From Myxococcota bacterium (GTDB taxonomy: Bacteria; Myxococcota_A; Bradymonadia; UBA7976; UBA1532): a DNA stretch of 64,000 nt. The notes under the pieces are model-generated. The model saw only the letters and a program-made list of their open reading frames with translations, searched no databases and was not told where the DNA came from. The position numbers were made by a program, and so were the translations under genes. Location: positions 62,001 through 126,000 of the forward strand of contig CAUJDF010000108.1 in assembly GCA_963169045.1 (NCBI GenBank), given 5' to 3'. Shown piece after piece: positions 24,529-32,817 of the stretch (positions are counted from its first letter, which is position 1; the number at the start of each line of letters is the position of its first letter).

Positions 24529-25871
24529 AGCAGCGCCTGCTCATCGTCGACGACGACGCCGAGATCGTGTCGTGGCTCACCGAGTCGCTGACCGACGCCG
24601 GCTACGCCGTCGAGGGCCTGACGAAGCCGCTCGAGGCGCTGACGCGGGTCGAGGCGCAGGCGTTCGACCTCGTCGTCACCGACGTCTACATGCCCGAGCT
24701 GCGCGGGACGGAGCTGATGCGCGAGATCCACCGGCGCCGCCCGGGGCAGCTCGTGCTGCTCGTCACCGCCTTCGGCTCCATCGACATGGCCGTCGAGGCG
24801 GTGCGCGCCGGCGCCACCGATCTCGTGACGAAGCCCTTCACGCTGGACCGGTTGAAGCTCGCGATCGATCGCGCGCTCGACGAGCGGCGAATGCGCCGTG
24901 AGATCGTGCACTTGCGGCGCGCCGTCCCCTCGCTGGGCGACGAGAACCTCGTCGCGCGCAGCCCGGCGATGCAGAAGGTCGTCGAGCTGGCGCGGCGCGT
25001 CGCGCGCGCCGATCTGACGGTGCTGGTGACCGGCGAGAGCGGGGTGGGGAAGGGGGCGATGGCCCGCTTCATCCACGAGAGCGGCCCGCGCGCGCGCGGC
25101 CCGTTCGTGCAGGTCAACTGCGCGGCGCTGCCGGCGCAGCTGGTCGAGAGCGAGCTGTTCGGGGTGCGCCGCGGCGCGTTCACCGACGCGCGCGAGGACC
25201 GCGCCGGCCTCTTCGCGCGGGCCGGCGGCGGCACGCTCTTCCTCGACGAGATCGCCGAGATGCCGCTCGAGACGCAGCCGAAGCTGCTGCATGCCCTCGA
25301 GACCGGGCGCGTGCGTCCGGTGGGCTCGCCCGACGAGATCGGCGTCGACGCGCGCATCGTGGCGGCCACCAACCGGCCGCTCGAGGACGCCATGCGCGAC
25401 AAGGCGTTCCGGCAGGACCTGTACTTCCGGCTCAACATCGTGCGCATCGAGGTGCCGCCGCTGCGCGATCGGCGCGAGGACGTCGAGGCGCTCGTCGACG
25501 TCTTCCTGGCGCGGGCCTGCGCGCGGCAGGGCCGGCCGCTGATGGGCATCGCCGCCGACGCGCGCCGCTGGCTCCTGCGCCACGACTGGCCGGGCAACGT
25601 GCGGGAGCTGGCCAACGTCGTCGAGCGCGCCGTGGCGCTCGGCGAGCACGACACGATCGTCCTCGGCGACCTGCACCTCGCCGAGGGCAGCGCGCGCTCC
25701 GGCGACTTCCTCGGCGAGGCCGTCGCCCGGGGCATGACGCTGGCCGACGTCGAGCGCGCCTACATCGACCGCGTCCTGCACGCCACCGGCGGCAACAAGG
25801 TGCAGGCGGCGGAGCTCCTCGGCATCGACCGGCGCACCCTCTACCGCCGCCTGAGCGGCGACGACGAGTAG
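24525..25871 (+). CDS. NtrC-family sigma-54-type response regulator, GAFTDA variant
   Basis: A 448-residue regulator. Its receiver domain has the phosphoacceptor D53 (VVTDVYMPE) and Lys in VTKPF. The AAA+ domain has Walker A GESGVGKG (near 170-177), [13 protein letters not shown] and Walker [13 protein letters not shown], with the arginine-rich sensor II stretch and WPGNVREL. The C-terminal Fis-type helix-turn-helix reads [21 protein letters not shown]. In most sigma-54 activators the loop that contacts sigma-54 reads GAFTGA; here residue 221 is Asp (GAFTDA). Whether it still activates sigma-54 is open. The upstream kinase gene overlaps its start, so the pair is one operon. Confidence 0.93.
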   Translation: MKQRLLIVDDDAEIVSWLTESLTDAGYAVEGLTKPLEALTRVEAQAFDLVVTDVYMPELRGTELMREIHRRRPGQLVLLVTAFGSIDMAVEAVRAGATDLVTKPFTLDRLKLAIDRALDERRMRREIVHLRRAVPSLGDENLVARSPAMQKVVELARRVARADLTVLVTGESGVGKGAMARFIHESGPRARGPFVQVNCAALPAQLVESELFGVRRGAFTDAREDRAGLFARAGGGTLFLDEIAEMPLETQPKLLHALETGRVRPVGSPDEIGVDARIVAATNRPLEDAMRDKAFRQDLYFRLNIVRIEVPPLRDRREDVEALVDVFLARACARQGRPLMGIAADARRWLLRHDWPGNVRELANVVERAVALGEHDTIVLGDLHLAEGSARSGDFLGEAVARGMTLADVERAYIDRVLHATGGNKVQAAELLGIDRRTLYRRLSGDDE

Positions 25872-26303
25872 CGCCGGCTCGCAAAAACGCCACACCGCCA
25901 AACCATTCCGCCACAGGGTCGGGCCGCCGGGGACGCGCCGGGGCGAGCCCGCGCCATGGCACGCTCCGTGCTCTTGCCCCGTGCCGTTGCCCGCAGTTGC
26001 GCGGGCGGCCGGTAGCACGTCTCCCCGCTGCCGGCCGCCCCTCCCCGACCTCGCGTTGGCCCGGAATCCGCCGGGCCGGGCGTCGCCGGGGGGACGACCG
26101 ACGCCTCGCCGCGGCGGTCACTCATCGCGGCCCCGGCCGGCTCCATGCCGCGCGAGCCCGGCCGGGGCCGCGATCCTTTCCCGCGCCGGCGCGGCGCAAG
26201 CGGCAGACGCCGCGAACCCACAGCGACTGGAGGCGGCGCGGGTGCATCCATCCGTCGGCCCACGCACGCCGTCGCCTCCGACGTCCGGCCGGGAGACTCG
26301 AGG
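25872..26303. other. 432-base intergenic stretch
   Basis: No gene is supported. The stretch lies between the NtrC-family regulator and the second histidine kinase. It includes a sigma-54-like promoter at 25955-25972. A plus-strand frame that runs from here into the kinase is an Arg/Pro-rich extension that I judged non-coding; the kinase begins at the GTG at 26304. Confidence 0.5.
25955..25972 (+). promoter_or_regulatory. Candidate sigma-54 promoter (-24/-12)
   Basis: The sequence CATGGCACGCTCCGTGCT matches the -24/-12 pattern YTGGCACG-N4-TTGCW except at one base in the -12 box (GTGC rather than TTGC), with the GG-GC distance of 12 bases preserved. It lies 332 bases before the kinase gene at 26304, right after an NtrC-family regulator gene, so local control is plausible. 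The same bases form a small palindrome (GCACG-CTC-CGTGC), so a repressor site is an alternative. Confidence 0.4.
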
Positions 26304-28121
26304 GTGATCCGTCACGCCTGGCCCCTCCACCGCGCGCTCGTGTTCGCCTTCCTGGCGCTCGGCCTCCTGGTTGCGCTGCCCGTCGCCCTCTTCAACGCCC
26401 TCGAGACGCGCGGCATCCTGCGGACGCTCACCGAGGAGCGGCTGCGCCGGCGCGCGGAGCTCGGCGCCGCGCGCATCGACGACCACCTGCGCGGGCTCGA
26501 ACGCTGGGCCCACGAGTTCGAGCGACGCCAGGACACGCGCCGCCTGCTCGCCGCGTCCTCGCCCGACTGGCCGGGTCGCGTCTCCTGGGAGGACGAGACG
26601 CTCGGCTTCGTGCAGGAGGCCGAGGACCTCTCCGGCATCCTCATCGCGCGGAAGGACGGCGTCGTCCTCGCGCGGACCGGCGCGACCGACGTGCCCGCCG
26701 ATCTGGGCGACTGGGCGCCGTTCCGCGAGGCCGCCGCCGGGGCGGTGGTGGTCACGCCCCGCGGCACCGGGGTCGCCTCGGCGCAGCACGTCGTGCTCGT
26801 GCCCCTGCAGACCGCCGGCGTGCCCCCGGCGGTGATGGGGCTGGCGGACGACATCGAGGTCCTGCGCCACATCGTGGAGGCCGACGCGCGGAACTTCGGC
26901 GCCGGCGCCTTCGGCGTGCTCACCGACGAACACGGCATCCGTCTCGTCGACGGCAGCGACCCGAGTCTCACCGGCGTCCCGACGGTGGCCCTCGACGCGG
27001 CGCGGGCGGCGGCGCTGGAGCGGTCGCGGCGCCTGCGGCCCGGCGCCCCGCCCGTCCCGATGCCGCTGACGGGGGAGCGCTTCGGCGGCGCCGCGGCGCG
27101 GCTGACGATGGCGCCGTGGACCTACGTGGTCAACGTGCCCACCGCGTGGTTCGAGGCGCCGGCGCGGGGCCAGCTGGTGCGGGCCGCCCTTGCCTCGCTC
27201 GTGGCGCTCGTCCTGGTGTCGACGGGCGCGCTGCTGCTGGCGCGGCGCCTGTCGCAGCCCTTCACGGAGCTCGAGGCGGTCTTGTCCCGATGGCGCGACG
27301 GCGAGCGGGGCGCGCGCGCCGCCGTCGGTCCGACCCGGGAGGCGGCGCGCCTCGGCGTGGCGTTCAACGCGATGGCGGACGAGATCGCGAGCTACGAGCG
27401 CACGCTGCAGGACAAGGTCGCCGAGCGGACGGCACAGCTCGAGGCCGCCAACCGCGAGCTCGAGCTCTTCACCTACTCGGCGTCCCACGACCTGCGCTCG
27501 CCGCTGCGCGCGATCGACGGCTTCACGTCGGCGGTCCTCGAGGACGAGACGTTGACGCCCGAGGGCCGGGAGATGCTCGAGCGCACGCTCGCCACCGTCG
27601 AGCGGCTCGCCCGCCTCATCGACAAGCTGCTGGCGTTCGGGCGCGTCTCCCGACACGCGCTGGCCCGGGAGCGCGTCGACCTCTCGGCGCTGGCCCGGGA
27701 GGTCGTCGCGGAGCTCCGCCGCGCCGAGCCGGAGCGGCCGGTGCGGATCGACATCGCCGACGGCCTCGCCGCCGACGCCGATCCGGCCCTGCTGCGCGTC
27801 GTGCTCGACAACCTGATCGGCAACGCCTGGAAGTACACCGCGGGCAACGACGAGGCCCGCATCGAGGTGGGGCGCACGCGCGACGCCGTCCCGACGTTCT
27901 TCGTGCGCGACAACGGCGTGGGCTTCGACATGACCCGTGCCGAGCAGCTGTTCACGCCCTTCCGGCGTCTGCACTCCGCCAGCCGCTTTCCGGGGACCGG
28001 CGTGGGGCTGGCGACCGTGCAGCGGATCCTCGAGCGCCATGGCGGCCGCATCTGGGCCTGGAGCGAGCCGGGACGCGGCGCGACCTTCTACTTCACCGTG
28101 GACGAGGGCGAGACATCCTGA
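26304..28121 (+). CDS. Membrane-bound sensor histidine kinase
   Basis: A 605-residue kinase. The first membrane helix is at about 8-28 (LVFAFLALGLLVALPVALF). A 260-residue extracytoplasmic sensor follows that looks Cache-like (double-domain type, including VLTDEHGIRLVDGSDPSLTG). A second helix near 291-316 leads to a HAMP domain and a coiled coil (AERTAQLEAANREL). The H box YSASHDLRSPLRAIDGF has H395, as in phytochrome-like kinases. The ATPase is complete: VVLDNLIGNAWKYT, DNGVGFD and GTGVGLATV. The GTG at 26304 follows a GGGAG site and fits the membrane helix. The nhaA start overlaps its stop by one base (TGATG), so the kinase may serve ion or pH sensing. No response regulator is adjacent. 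Confidence 0.9.
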   Translation: MIRHAWPLHRALVFAFLALGLLVALPVALFNALETRGILRTLTEERLRRRAELGAARIDDHLRGLERWAHEFERRQDTRRLLAASSPDWPGRVSWEDETLGFVQEAEDLSGILIARKDGVVLARTGATDVPADLGDWAPFREAAAGAVVVTPRGTGVASAQHVVLVPLQTAGVPPAVMGLADDIEVLRHIVEADARNFGAGAFGVLTDEHGIRLVDGSDPSLTGVPTVALDAARAAALERSRRLRPGAPPVPMPLTGERFGGAAARLTMAPWTYVVNVPTAWFEAPARGQLVRAALASLVALVLVSTGALLLARRLSQPFTELEAVLSRWRDGERGARAAVGPTREAARLGVAFNAMADEIASYERTLQDKVAERTAQLEAANRELELFTYSASHDLRSPLRAIDGFTSAVLEDETLTPEGREMLERTLATVERLARLIDKLLAFGRVSRHALARERVDLSALAREVVAELRRAEPERPVRIDIADGLAADADPALLRVVLDNLIGNAWKYTAGNDEARIEVGRTRDAVPTFFVRDNGVGFDMTRAEQLFTPFRRLHSASRFPGTGVGLATVQRILERHGGRIWAWSEPGRGATFYFTVDEGETS

Positions 28122-29317
28122 TGCGAAGCATGCGCGGCGCGGTCCGCTTCCTGATCGAGAACTCGGTGTTCTTCCTCGCCGGCGCGCTCGGCGGGCTCGT
28201 CTGGGCGAACCTCGATCCCGCCTCGCACGCGCACTTGCTGCACGCGAACCTGCTCGAGAACCCGTGGTTCGGCGAGCCGCACGGGACGTCGCGCGCGCTG
28301 ACGGTGCACTACTTCGTCAACGACATCCTCATGGCGTTCTTCTTCGCCATCGCGGGCAAGGAGGTGCGCGAGGCGATGCTGCCGGGCGGCCCGCTCGCGA
28401 ACCCGCGGCAGGCGGCGACGCCGCTGATCGCGTCGGTCGGCGGCATGGTCGGGCCGGCGCTGCTGTACCTGGTGGCCGCCGCGGCGCTGGGGCAGCTCGA
28501 CACGCTGGGCAACGGCTGGGCGGTGCCGACGGCGACGGACATCGCGTTCAGCTACGTCGTGGCGCGCCTCGTGTTCGGCGGCGACCACCCCGCCGTACCG
28601 TTCCTCCTGCTGCTGGCCATCGCCGACGACGCGATGGGCCTCATCATCCTGGCCGTCTTCTACCCGCAGGACGCCGTGCAGCCGATCTGGCTGCTGCTCG
28701 TGGTCGCCGCCGTCGCGGGCGGCGCGCTCCTGCGGCGCGCGCGCGTGGCCAGCTTCTGGCCGTATCTGCTCGGCCCCGGCGTCGTCTCGTGGGTCGGCTT
28801 CGCGCTGTCGGGCCTGCACCCGGCGCTCGGCCTGCTCCCCGTCATCGCCGTGATGCCGCACGCGGGGGTCGACAGCGGCCTCTTCGACTGGCGCGAGCTG
28901 GACCGCGACGACACGCTGAACGCCTTCGAGCACTGGTGGAGCAATCCGGTCGAGGGCATCCTCTGCGCCTTCGGCCTGCTGAACGCCGGCGTCGTCCTGA
29001 GCGCCGCGGGGACGCCGACGTGGATCGTGCTCGGCGCGCTCCTCGTCGGGAAGCCCCTGGGCATCTTCGCCGCCGGCATGTTCTCGGCGCGCGTGCTCGG
29101 CTTCGGCCTGCCCGGCGGACTCACCGCCCGGGACCTCTTCGTCGTCGGCTGCGCGGCCGGCATCGGCTTCACCGTGGCGCTGTTCGTGGCCACCGTCGCC
29201 TTCGCGCCGGGCCCGGTGCAGGACGCCGCGAAGATGGGCGCGCTGGCCTCGTTCGCCGCCGCCCCCGTGACGTGGCTCGCGGCGAAGGCGCTCGGCGTCC
29301 GCAAACGCTCGACCTAG
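28121..29317 (+). CDS. nhaA: Na+/H+ antiporter NhaA
   Basis: A 398-residue multi-pass inner-membrane antiporter; the usual length is about 390. It exports sodium in exchange for protons and helps with pH and salt. The essential Asp pair is present in LAIADDAMGLI, and other family signatures include IAGKEVREAMLPGGPL, NGWAVPTATDIAFSYVV and FGLLNAGVVLS. The ATG shares one base with the TGA of the histidine kinase, so it is probably translated with it; a kinase-antiporter operon is unusual. The stop is 1 base from that of the convergent pqiC gene, so transcripts could collide. Confidence 0.95.
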   Translation: MRSMRGAVRFLIENSVFFLAGALGGLVWANLDPASHAHLLHANLLENPWFGEPHGTSRALTVHYFVNDILMAFFFAIAGKEVREAMLPGGPLANPRQAATPLIASVGGMVGPALLYLVAAAALGQLDTLGNGWAVPTATDIAFSYVVARLVFGGDHPAVPFLLLLAIADDAMGLIILAVFYPQDAVQPIWLLLVVAAVAGGALLRRARVASFWPYLLGPGVVSWVGFALSGLHPALGLLPVIAVMPHAGVDSGLFDWRELDRDDTLNAFEHWWSNPVEGILCAFGLLNAGVVLSAAGTPTWIVLGALLVGKPLGIFAAGMFSARVLGFGLPGGLTARDLFVVGCAAGIGFTVALFVATVAFAPGPVQDAAKMGALASFAAAPVTWLAAKALGVRKRST

Positions 29318-29318
29318 A

Positions 29319-29882
29319 CTAGCCGCCCGAGGGCAGCGCGCGGATGCGCGACGCGACGTTGCGGCTGAGCGCCTCGATGACGCGGCCGTACGCGGCGACG
29401 ATCGCCTCCGGGTCGTCGGAGGGCAGGGGCGCGCTGGCCGTCGTGGCGTCGACGGCGACGACGTCGCCGCCGCGGCGCACGATCCAGCGACAGCGGAGGC
29501 TCGTCTCGCCGCGCGGCACGGCGTCGAGCCGCTCGATGTCGAGCGTCAGGCGCAGCGCGTCGCGCCCGGGGTCCTCGGCGGGGTGCACGACGACGCGGTC
29601 GGACGGCAAGAGGCGCGCGAGGTTCTCGGCGACGGCGCGGGCGATCTCCGCCTCGAGCGTCGCGCCCCAGCGGTGCAGGTCGTCGACCTCGAGGCGACTG
29701 GCCCCCGCGCGATGCACGAGCTGCGCGCGGTCGAGCAGGCGCGGCACGCGGACGGGGCCGACGATCACCGGCGGCCCGGCGCCGTCCGGCGCGCGATCGG
29801 CGACCGTCGGCAGCGCGTAGTAGGTCACCGCGGGGCTGCGGCCGCAGCCGGCCAGCAGCAGCACCAGCAAGCAGCGCTTCAC
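29319..29882 (-). CDS. pqiC: PqiC-type (ABC-type transport auxiliary) lipoprotein
   Basis: A 187-residue predicted outer-membrane lipoprotein (lipobox LLAGC13). In the Pqi system this subunit forms the outer-membrane end of the lipid bridge. YYALPTVAD at the start, PPVIVGPVRVPRLLDRAQLVHRAG, and the C-terminal FxVxxR-like RGGDVVAV pattern fit that family. It is the last gene of a four-gene operon; its GTG overlaps the TGA of pqiB (GTGA). The nhaA stop is adjacent and convergent. The remote family match lowers certainty a little. Confidence 0.85.
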   Translation of the reverse strand: MKRCLLVLLLAGCGRSPAVTYYALPTVADRAPDGAGPPVIVGPVRVPRLLDRAQLVHRAGASRLEVDDLHRWGATLEAEIARAVAENLARLLPSDRVVVHPAEDPGRDALRLTLDIERLDAVPRGETSLRCRWIVRRGGDVVAVDATTASAPLPSDDPEAIVAAYGRVIEALSRNVASRIRALPSGG

Positions 29883-31489
29883 TTCTCGCTCCCTCCGCGG
29901 ATGAGGTCCTCGGGGTGCCGGTCGAGGTGGTCGGCGAGGCCGCGCAGCGCGCGCGCCGCCGACGCCAGCTCCGCCAGCGTGCGCGCGAGCTCCACGTTCA
30001 CCGGCGACTCGGCCCCGAACATGCGCTCCACGCTGCGCAGCGTGCTCTCCGCCGCGGCGAGGGTGGCCTGCGTCTGGCCGATCGTCCCGTCGACGCGCGG
30101 CACGAGGCCCTCGTTGACCTTCTCGGTGAAGCGGCGCGTCTGCTCGAGCGTGCCGTGCAGCTCGCGGATGGCGCCGTTCGCCTCCGCGGTGAGCTCGTCG
30201 AGCGGCAGCCTCTCGACCTTCTCGAGGATGCGCGTCACCGAGCCGGCCAGCTCGTCGAGCGGGGTGGGGATGGTCGGGATCTCCGGGTACGTCCCGCCAC
30301 GCTTCACCGACGCGGGCGGCAGCTTCGGGTGCAGGTCGAGGTCGACGAGCAGCTGGCCCGTCAGCAGGTTGCCCGACTTGAGCTGCGCGCGCAGGCCGCG
30401 CTCGACGAGGCGCGCGAGGCGGTCGGCGGCCTGGACCGGGTCGCCGCCCGACATGCCGATGCGCTCGGGCTCGATCTCGATCACCACCGGGATGCTCAGG
30501 TCCTCGGCGGCGCCGTCGTACTGCAGGCGCACGTCGGCCACCTGCCCGACGCGGATGCCGCGGAACTCGACGGGCGAGCCCACCTCGAGGCCCCGCACCG
30601 ACCCCTTGAAGTGCACGAGGTAGCGCTGCTTGAGCGCGAACTGCTCGACGTCGACGTCGCGCTTGCTCGGGTGCAGCGAGAAGACGGCGCCCTCGTCGGC
30701 CGGCGGCGCCGTGTCGCCGGTGGGCGCGTCGAAGCCGACCCCGCCGATCATCATCGCCACCACCGACTCGCTGTCGACGCGCACGCCGCGGGCGTCGAGC
30801 GTCGCGTCGAAGCCGCTCGAGTTCCAGAAGCGGCTGTCGCGGCGCACGCGCTGGTGGTGGGGGGCGCGCACGAAGACGTCGACGGTGACGAACGCGCCGC
30901 TCGGGTCGAGCGCGGTGCGCACCACCTCGCCGACCTGCACCTGGCGGAAGTAGACGGGCACGCCGACCTCGAGGGAGCCCTTCGTCTCGGCGCGCAGCAC
31001 GAAGCCGCGCCCCTCCTCCTGGGAGGTGACGAGCGGCGGATCCTCGAGGGCCTCGAACTGCGTCTGGGGGTCGCCCTCGTCGGACGGGTCGACGGCGATG
31101 TAGGCGCCCGAGAGCAGCGTCCCCAGGCCGGTGACGCGCCCGGCGGTCACCTGCGCGCGCACGACCCAGAACTGCGTGTCGTCGGTCAGGTAGCGCGCGA
31201 AGCGCTTCTGCATGCGGGCGCCGACGACGACGTGCGACAGGTCCTCGGCGATCTCGATGGTCTCGACCAGGCCGACCATCACCTCGCGGTAGCGGATCGC
31301 CGTCTTGCCCGCCTCGAGCCCCTCGGCGTCGTGCAGGACGATCGTGATCTCCGGGCCGCGCTCCGAGATCGTCTTGTAGGCGAGCCAGGCGCCGACGAGC
31401 GCGGCGACGATCGGGATGATCCAGATCGCGGAGATGCGCCGGCGCTTCGTGACGATGTTCGACTCCGGGATGTCGTCCACCTCACTCAC
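29879..31489 (-). CDS. pqiB: PqiB-type MCE-domain lipid transport protein
   Basis: A 536-residue membrane-anchored protein with an N-terminal helix (about 20-39: SAIWIIPIVAALVGAWLAYK) and three MCE-type domains. Each begins like ITIVLHDAEGLEAGKTAIRYREVMVGLVE, and the others are near KGSLEVGVPVYFRQVQVGEV and VHFKGSVRGLEVGSPVEFRGI. A long C-terminal helical stretch follows. PqiB forms a hollow tube across the periplasm that is thought to move phospholipids. The GTG at 31489 lies 8 bases inside the end of the upstream pqiA half, and the stop overlaps pqiC. Confidence 0.93.
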   Translation of the reverse strand: MSEVDDIPESNIVTKRRRISAIWIIPIVAALVGAWLAYKTISERGPEITIVLHDAEGLEAGKTAIRYREVMVGLVETIEIAEDLSHVVVGARMQKRFARYLTDDTQFWVVRAQVTAGRVTGLGTLLSGAYIAVDPSDEGDPQTQFEALEDPPLVTSQEEGRGFVLRAETKGSLEVGVPVYFRQVQVGEVVRTALDPSGAFVTVDVFVRAPHHQRVRRDSRFWNSSGFDATLDARGVRVDSESVVAMMIGGVGFDAPTGDTAPPADEGAVFSLHPSKRDVDVEQFALKQRYLVHFKGSVRGLEVGSPVEFRGIRVGQVADVRLQYDGAAEDLSIPVVIEIEPERIGMSGGDPVQAADRLARLVERGLRAQLKSGNLLTGQLLVDLDLHPKLPPASVKRGGTYPEIPTIPTPLDELAGSVTRILEKVERLPLDELTAEANGAIRELHGTLEQTRRFTEKVNEGLVPRVDGTIGQTQATLAAAESTLRSVERMFGAESPVNVELARTLAELASAARALRGLADHLDRHPEDLIRGGSEK

Positions 31490-32105
31490 GGCGTGCCCCG
31501 CAACGGTCCCAGATCAGGCGCGGATCGAACGTCTCGGCCGCGATCATCGTGAGCACCACCACCCCACCGAAGAAGAAAGCGCCGGACCGCGCCTCGACCG
31601 CGGCCACGGACCCGGTCTGCACCAGCGCCGCCAGCACCGTCACCACGTAGATGTCGACCATGGACCAGCGCCCGACGAGCTCGGTGATGCGGTACAGGCG
31701 CGTCCGCTCGGCCGGGCGCCAGGCGCTGCCACGTTGGACCGAGATCACGAGGAAGGCCAGCGCGACGAGCTTGAGCACGGGGACGACGACGCTGGCGAAG
31801 AAGACGATCGCCGCGAGCGGCCACTGCCCGTGCAGCAGCAAGTGTGCGACACCGCTGAGGATCGTGTCCGATTGCTGGCGGCCCATGGAGGTGAACGTCA
31901 TCACCGGCAGCACGTTGGCCGGCACGTAGAGGATGGCGGAGGCGACGAGCAGCGCGGCGGTGCGCTGCAGGCTCGCGGCCTTGCGGACGTGCACCGCGCC
32001 GCCGCACCGGGGGCAGGCGGCGTGCGCGTGCCCCGGGGGCGCCACCACGAGCTGGTGGCAGTCGTGGCACGTCCAGAGGCCGGCGCCGGCGGCGGAGCCG
32101 TTCAC
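31482..32105 (-). CDS. pqiA: PqiA C-terminal half (separate gene)
   Basis: A 207-residue membrane protein with a zinc ribbon near the start (CHDCHQ...CPRCGGAV) and about four hydrophobic helices (for example AALLVASAILYVPANVLPVM). It matches one of the two repeats of PqiA (PF04403-like), which in Escherichia coli are fused in one chain of about 417 residues. Typical PqiA signs are NVLPVMTF and ELVGRWSMVDIYVV. The GTG at 32105 overlaps the stop of the upstream half (GTGA), and the end overlaps pqiB by 8 bases. The split is a real gene break, not a frameshift: both frames carry their own start. Confidence 0.9.
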   Translation of the reverse strand: MNGSAAGAGLWTCHDCHQLVVAPPGHAHAACPRCGGAVHVRKAASLQRTAALLVASAILYVPANVLPVMTFTSMGRQQSDTILSGVAHLLLHGQWPLAAIVFFASVVVPVLKLVALAFLVISVQRGSAWRPAERTRLYRITELVGRWSMVDIYVVTVLAALVQTGSVAAVEARSGAFFFGGVVVLTMIAAETFDPRLIWDRCGARRE

Positions 32106-32716
32106 TCGCGCGCCTCCGCCAGCCGCTCCCAGATGCCGTGCTCGTCGAGCGTCGCGAAGGTGGCGGTGAGCGTGAGGATCATGAGCGAGAAGGCCACGAG
32201 CGCGATGCCGGGCACGATGTCGGCCATGTCCGCCAGCTTCACGAGCGAGACGAGCACGCCGAGCATGAACACCTCGGTCATGCTCCACGGGCGCAGGCGG
32301 CCCATGAGGCGGAAGACGGCGGGCGCGCCGTGGGCGCGGCGGCCGAACTCCAGTGGGACGACGACGTAGAGCAGCATGAGCAGCTGCACGAGCGGCGCGG
32401 CGATCGTCGTCGCGCACACGATGGCGGCGAGGCCGGGCAGGTCCTGCTGCCAGAGCGTGGCGACGCTGGACGGGATCGTCGTGTCGACGAAGCGGCCCGA
32501 CACCTCGAGGCGCAGGAACGGGAAGAGGTTCGCGCACACGAGGAAGATCAGCGACGCGAGCGCGAGCGCGATGGCGCGCTCGACGGCGTGGCGCGTGCCG
32601 CGGGCGAGGACGCAGTCGCAACGAGGACAGCGCGCGGTGCCGCCCGGCGGCACCGAGGGCAGGCGCTGCAGCAGGTCGCAGTCCGGGCAGGCGGTGACGT
32701 GCGGCGCGTTGGGCAT
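32102..32716 (-). CDS. pqiA: PqiA N-terminal half (separate gene)
   Basis: A 204-residue membrane protein that begins with a zinc ribbon (CPDCDLLQRL...CPRCDCVL) followed by helices such as IALALASLIFLVCANLFPFL. Conserved PqiA phrases include CANLFPFLRLEVSG and RPWSMTEVFMLGVLVSLVKL. With the next gene it makes the two repeats of PqiA, the inner-membrane partner of PqiB. It is the first gene of the operon; transcription likely starts in the 101-base gap before it. The ATG at 32716 is the only start that leaves the zinc ribbon intact. Confidence 0.9.
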   Translation of the reverse strand: MPNAPHVTACPDCDLLQRLPSVPPGGTARCPRCDCVLARGTRHAVERAIALALASLIFLVCANLFPFLRLEVSGRFVDTTIPSSVATLWQQDLPGLAAIVCATTIAAPLVQLLMLLYVVVPLEFGRRAHGAPAVFRLMGRLRPWSMTEVFMLGVLVSLVKLADMADIVPGIALVAFSLMILTLTATFATLDEHGIWERLAEARE

Positions 32717-32817
32717 GCGCGGCGAGTGTAACCCGAACCGGCGCGGTGTCTTCCTCGGGCGCGCCGGCGACGCGCCGTCCACCGGACAGGCGGGCGCGCG
32801 TGTCGCGATCGCGTCCG

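Noticed and set aside
31482-32716. A frameshift in a single pqiA gene
   Set aside because: Each half has its own start codon, zinc ribbon and GTGA overlap, as in a genuine two-gene arrangement.
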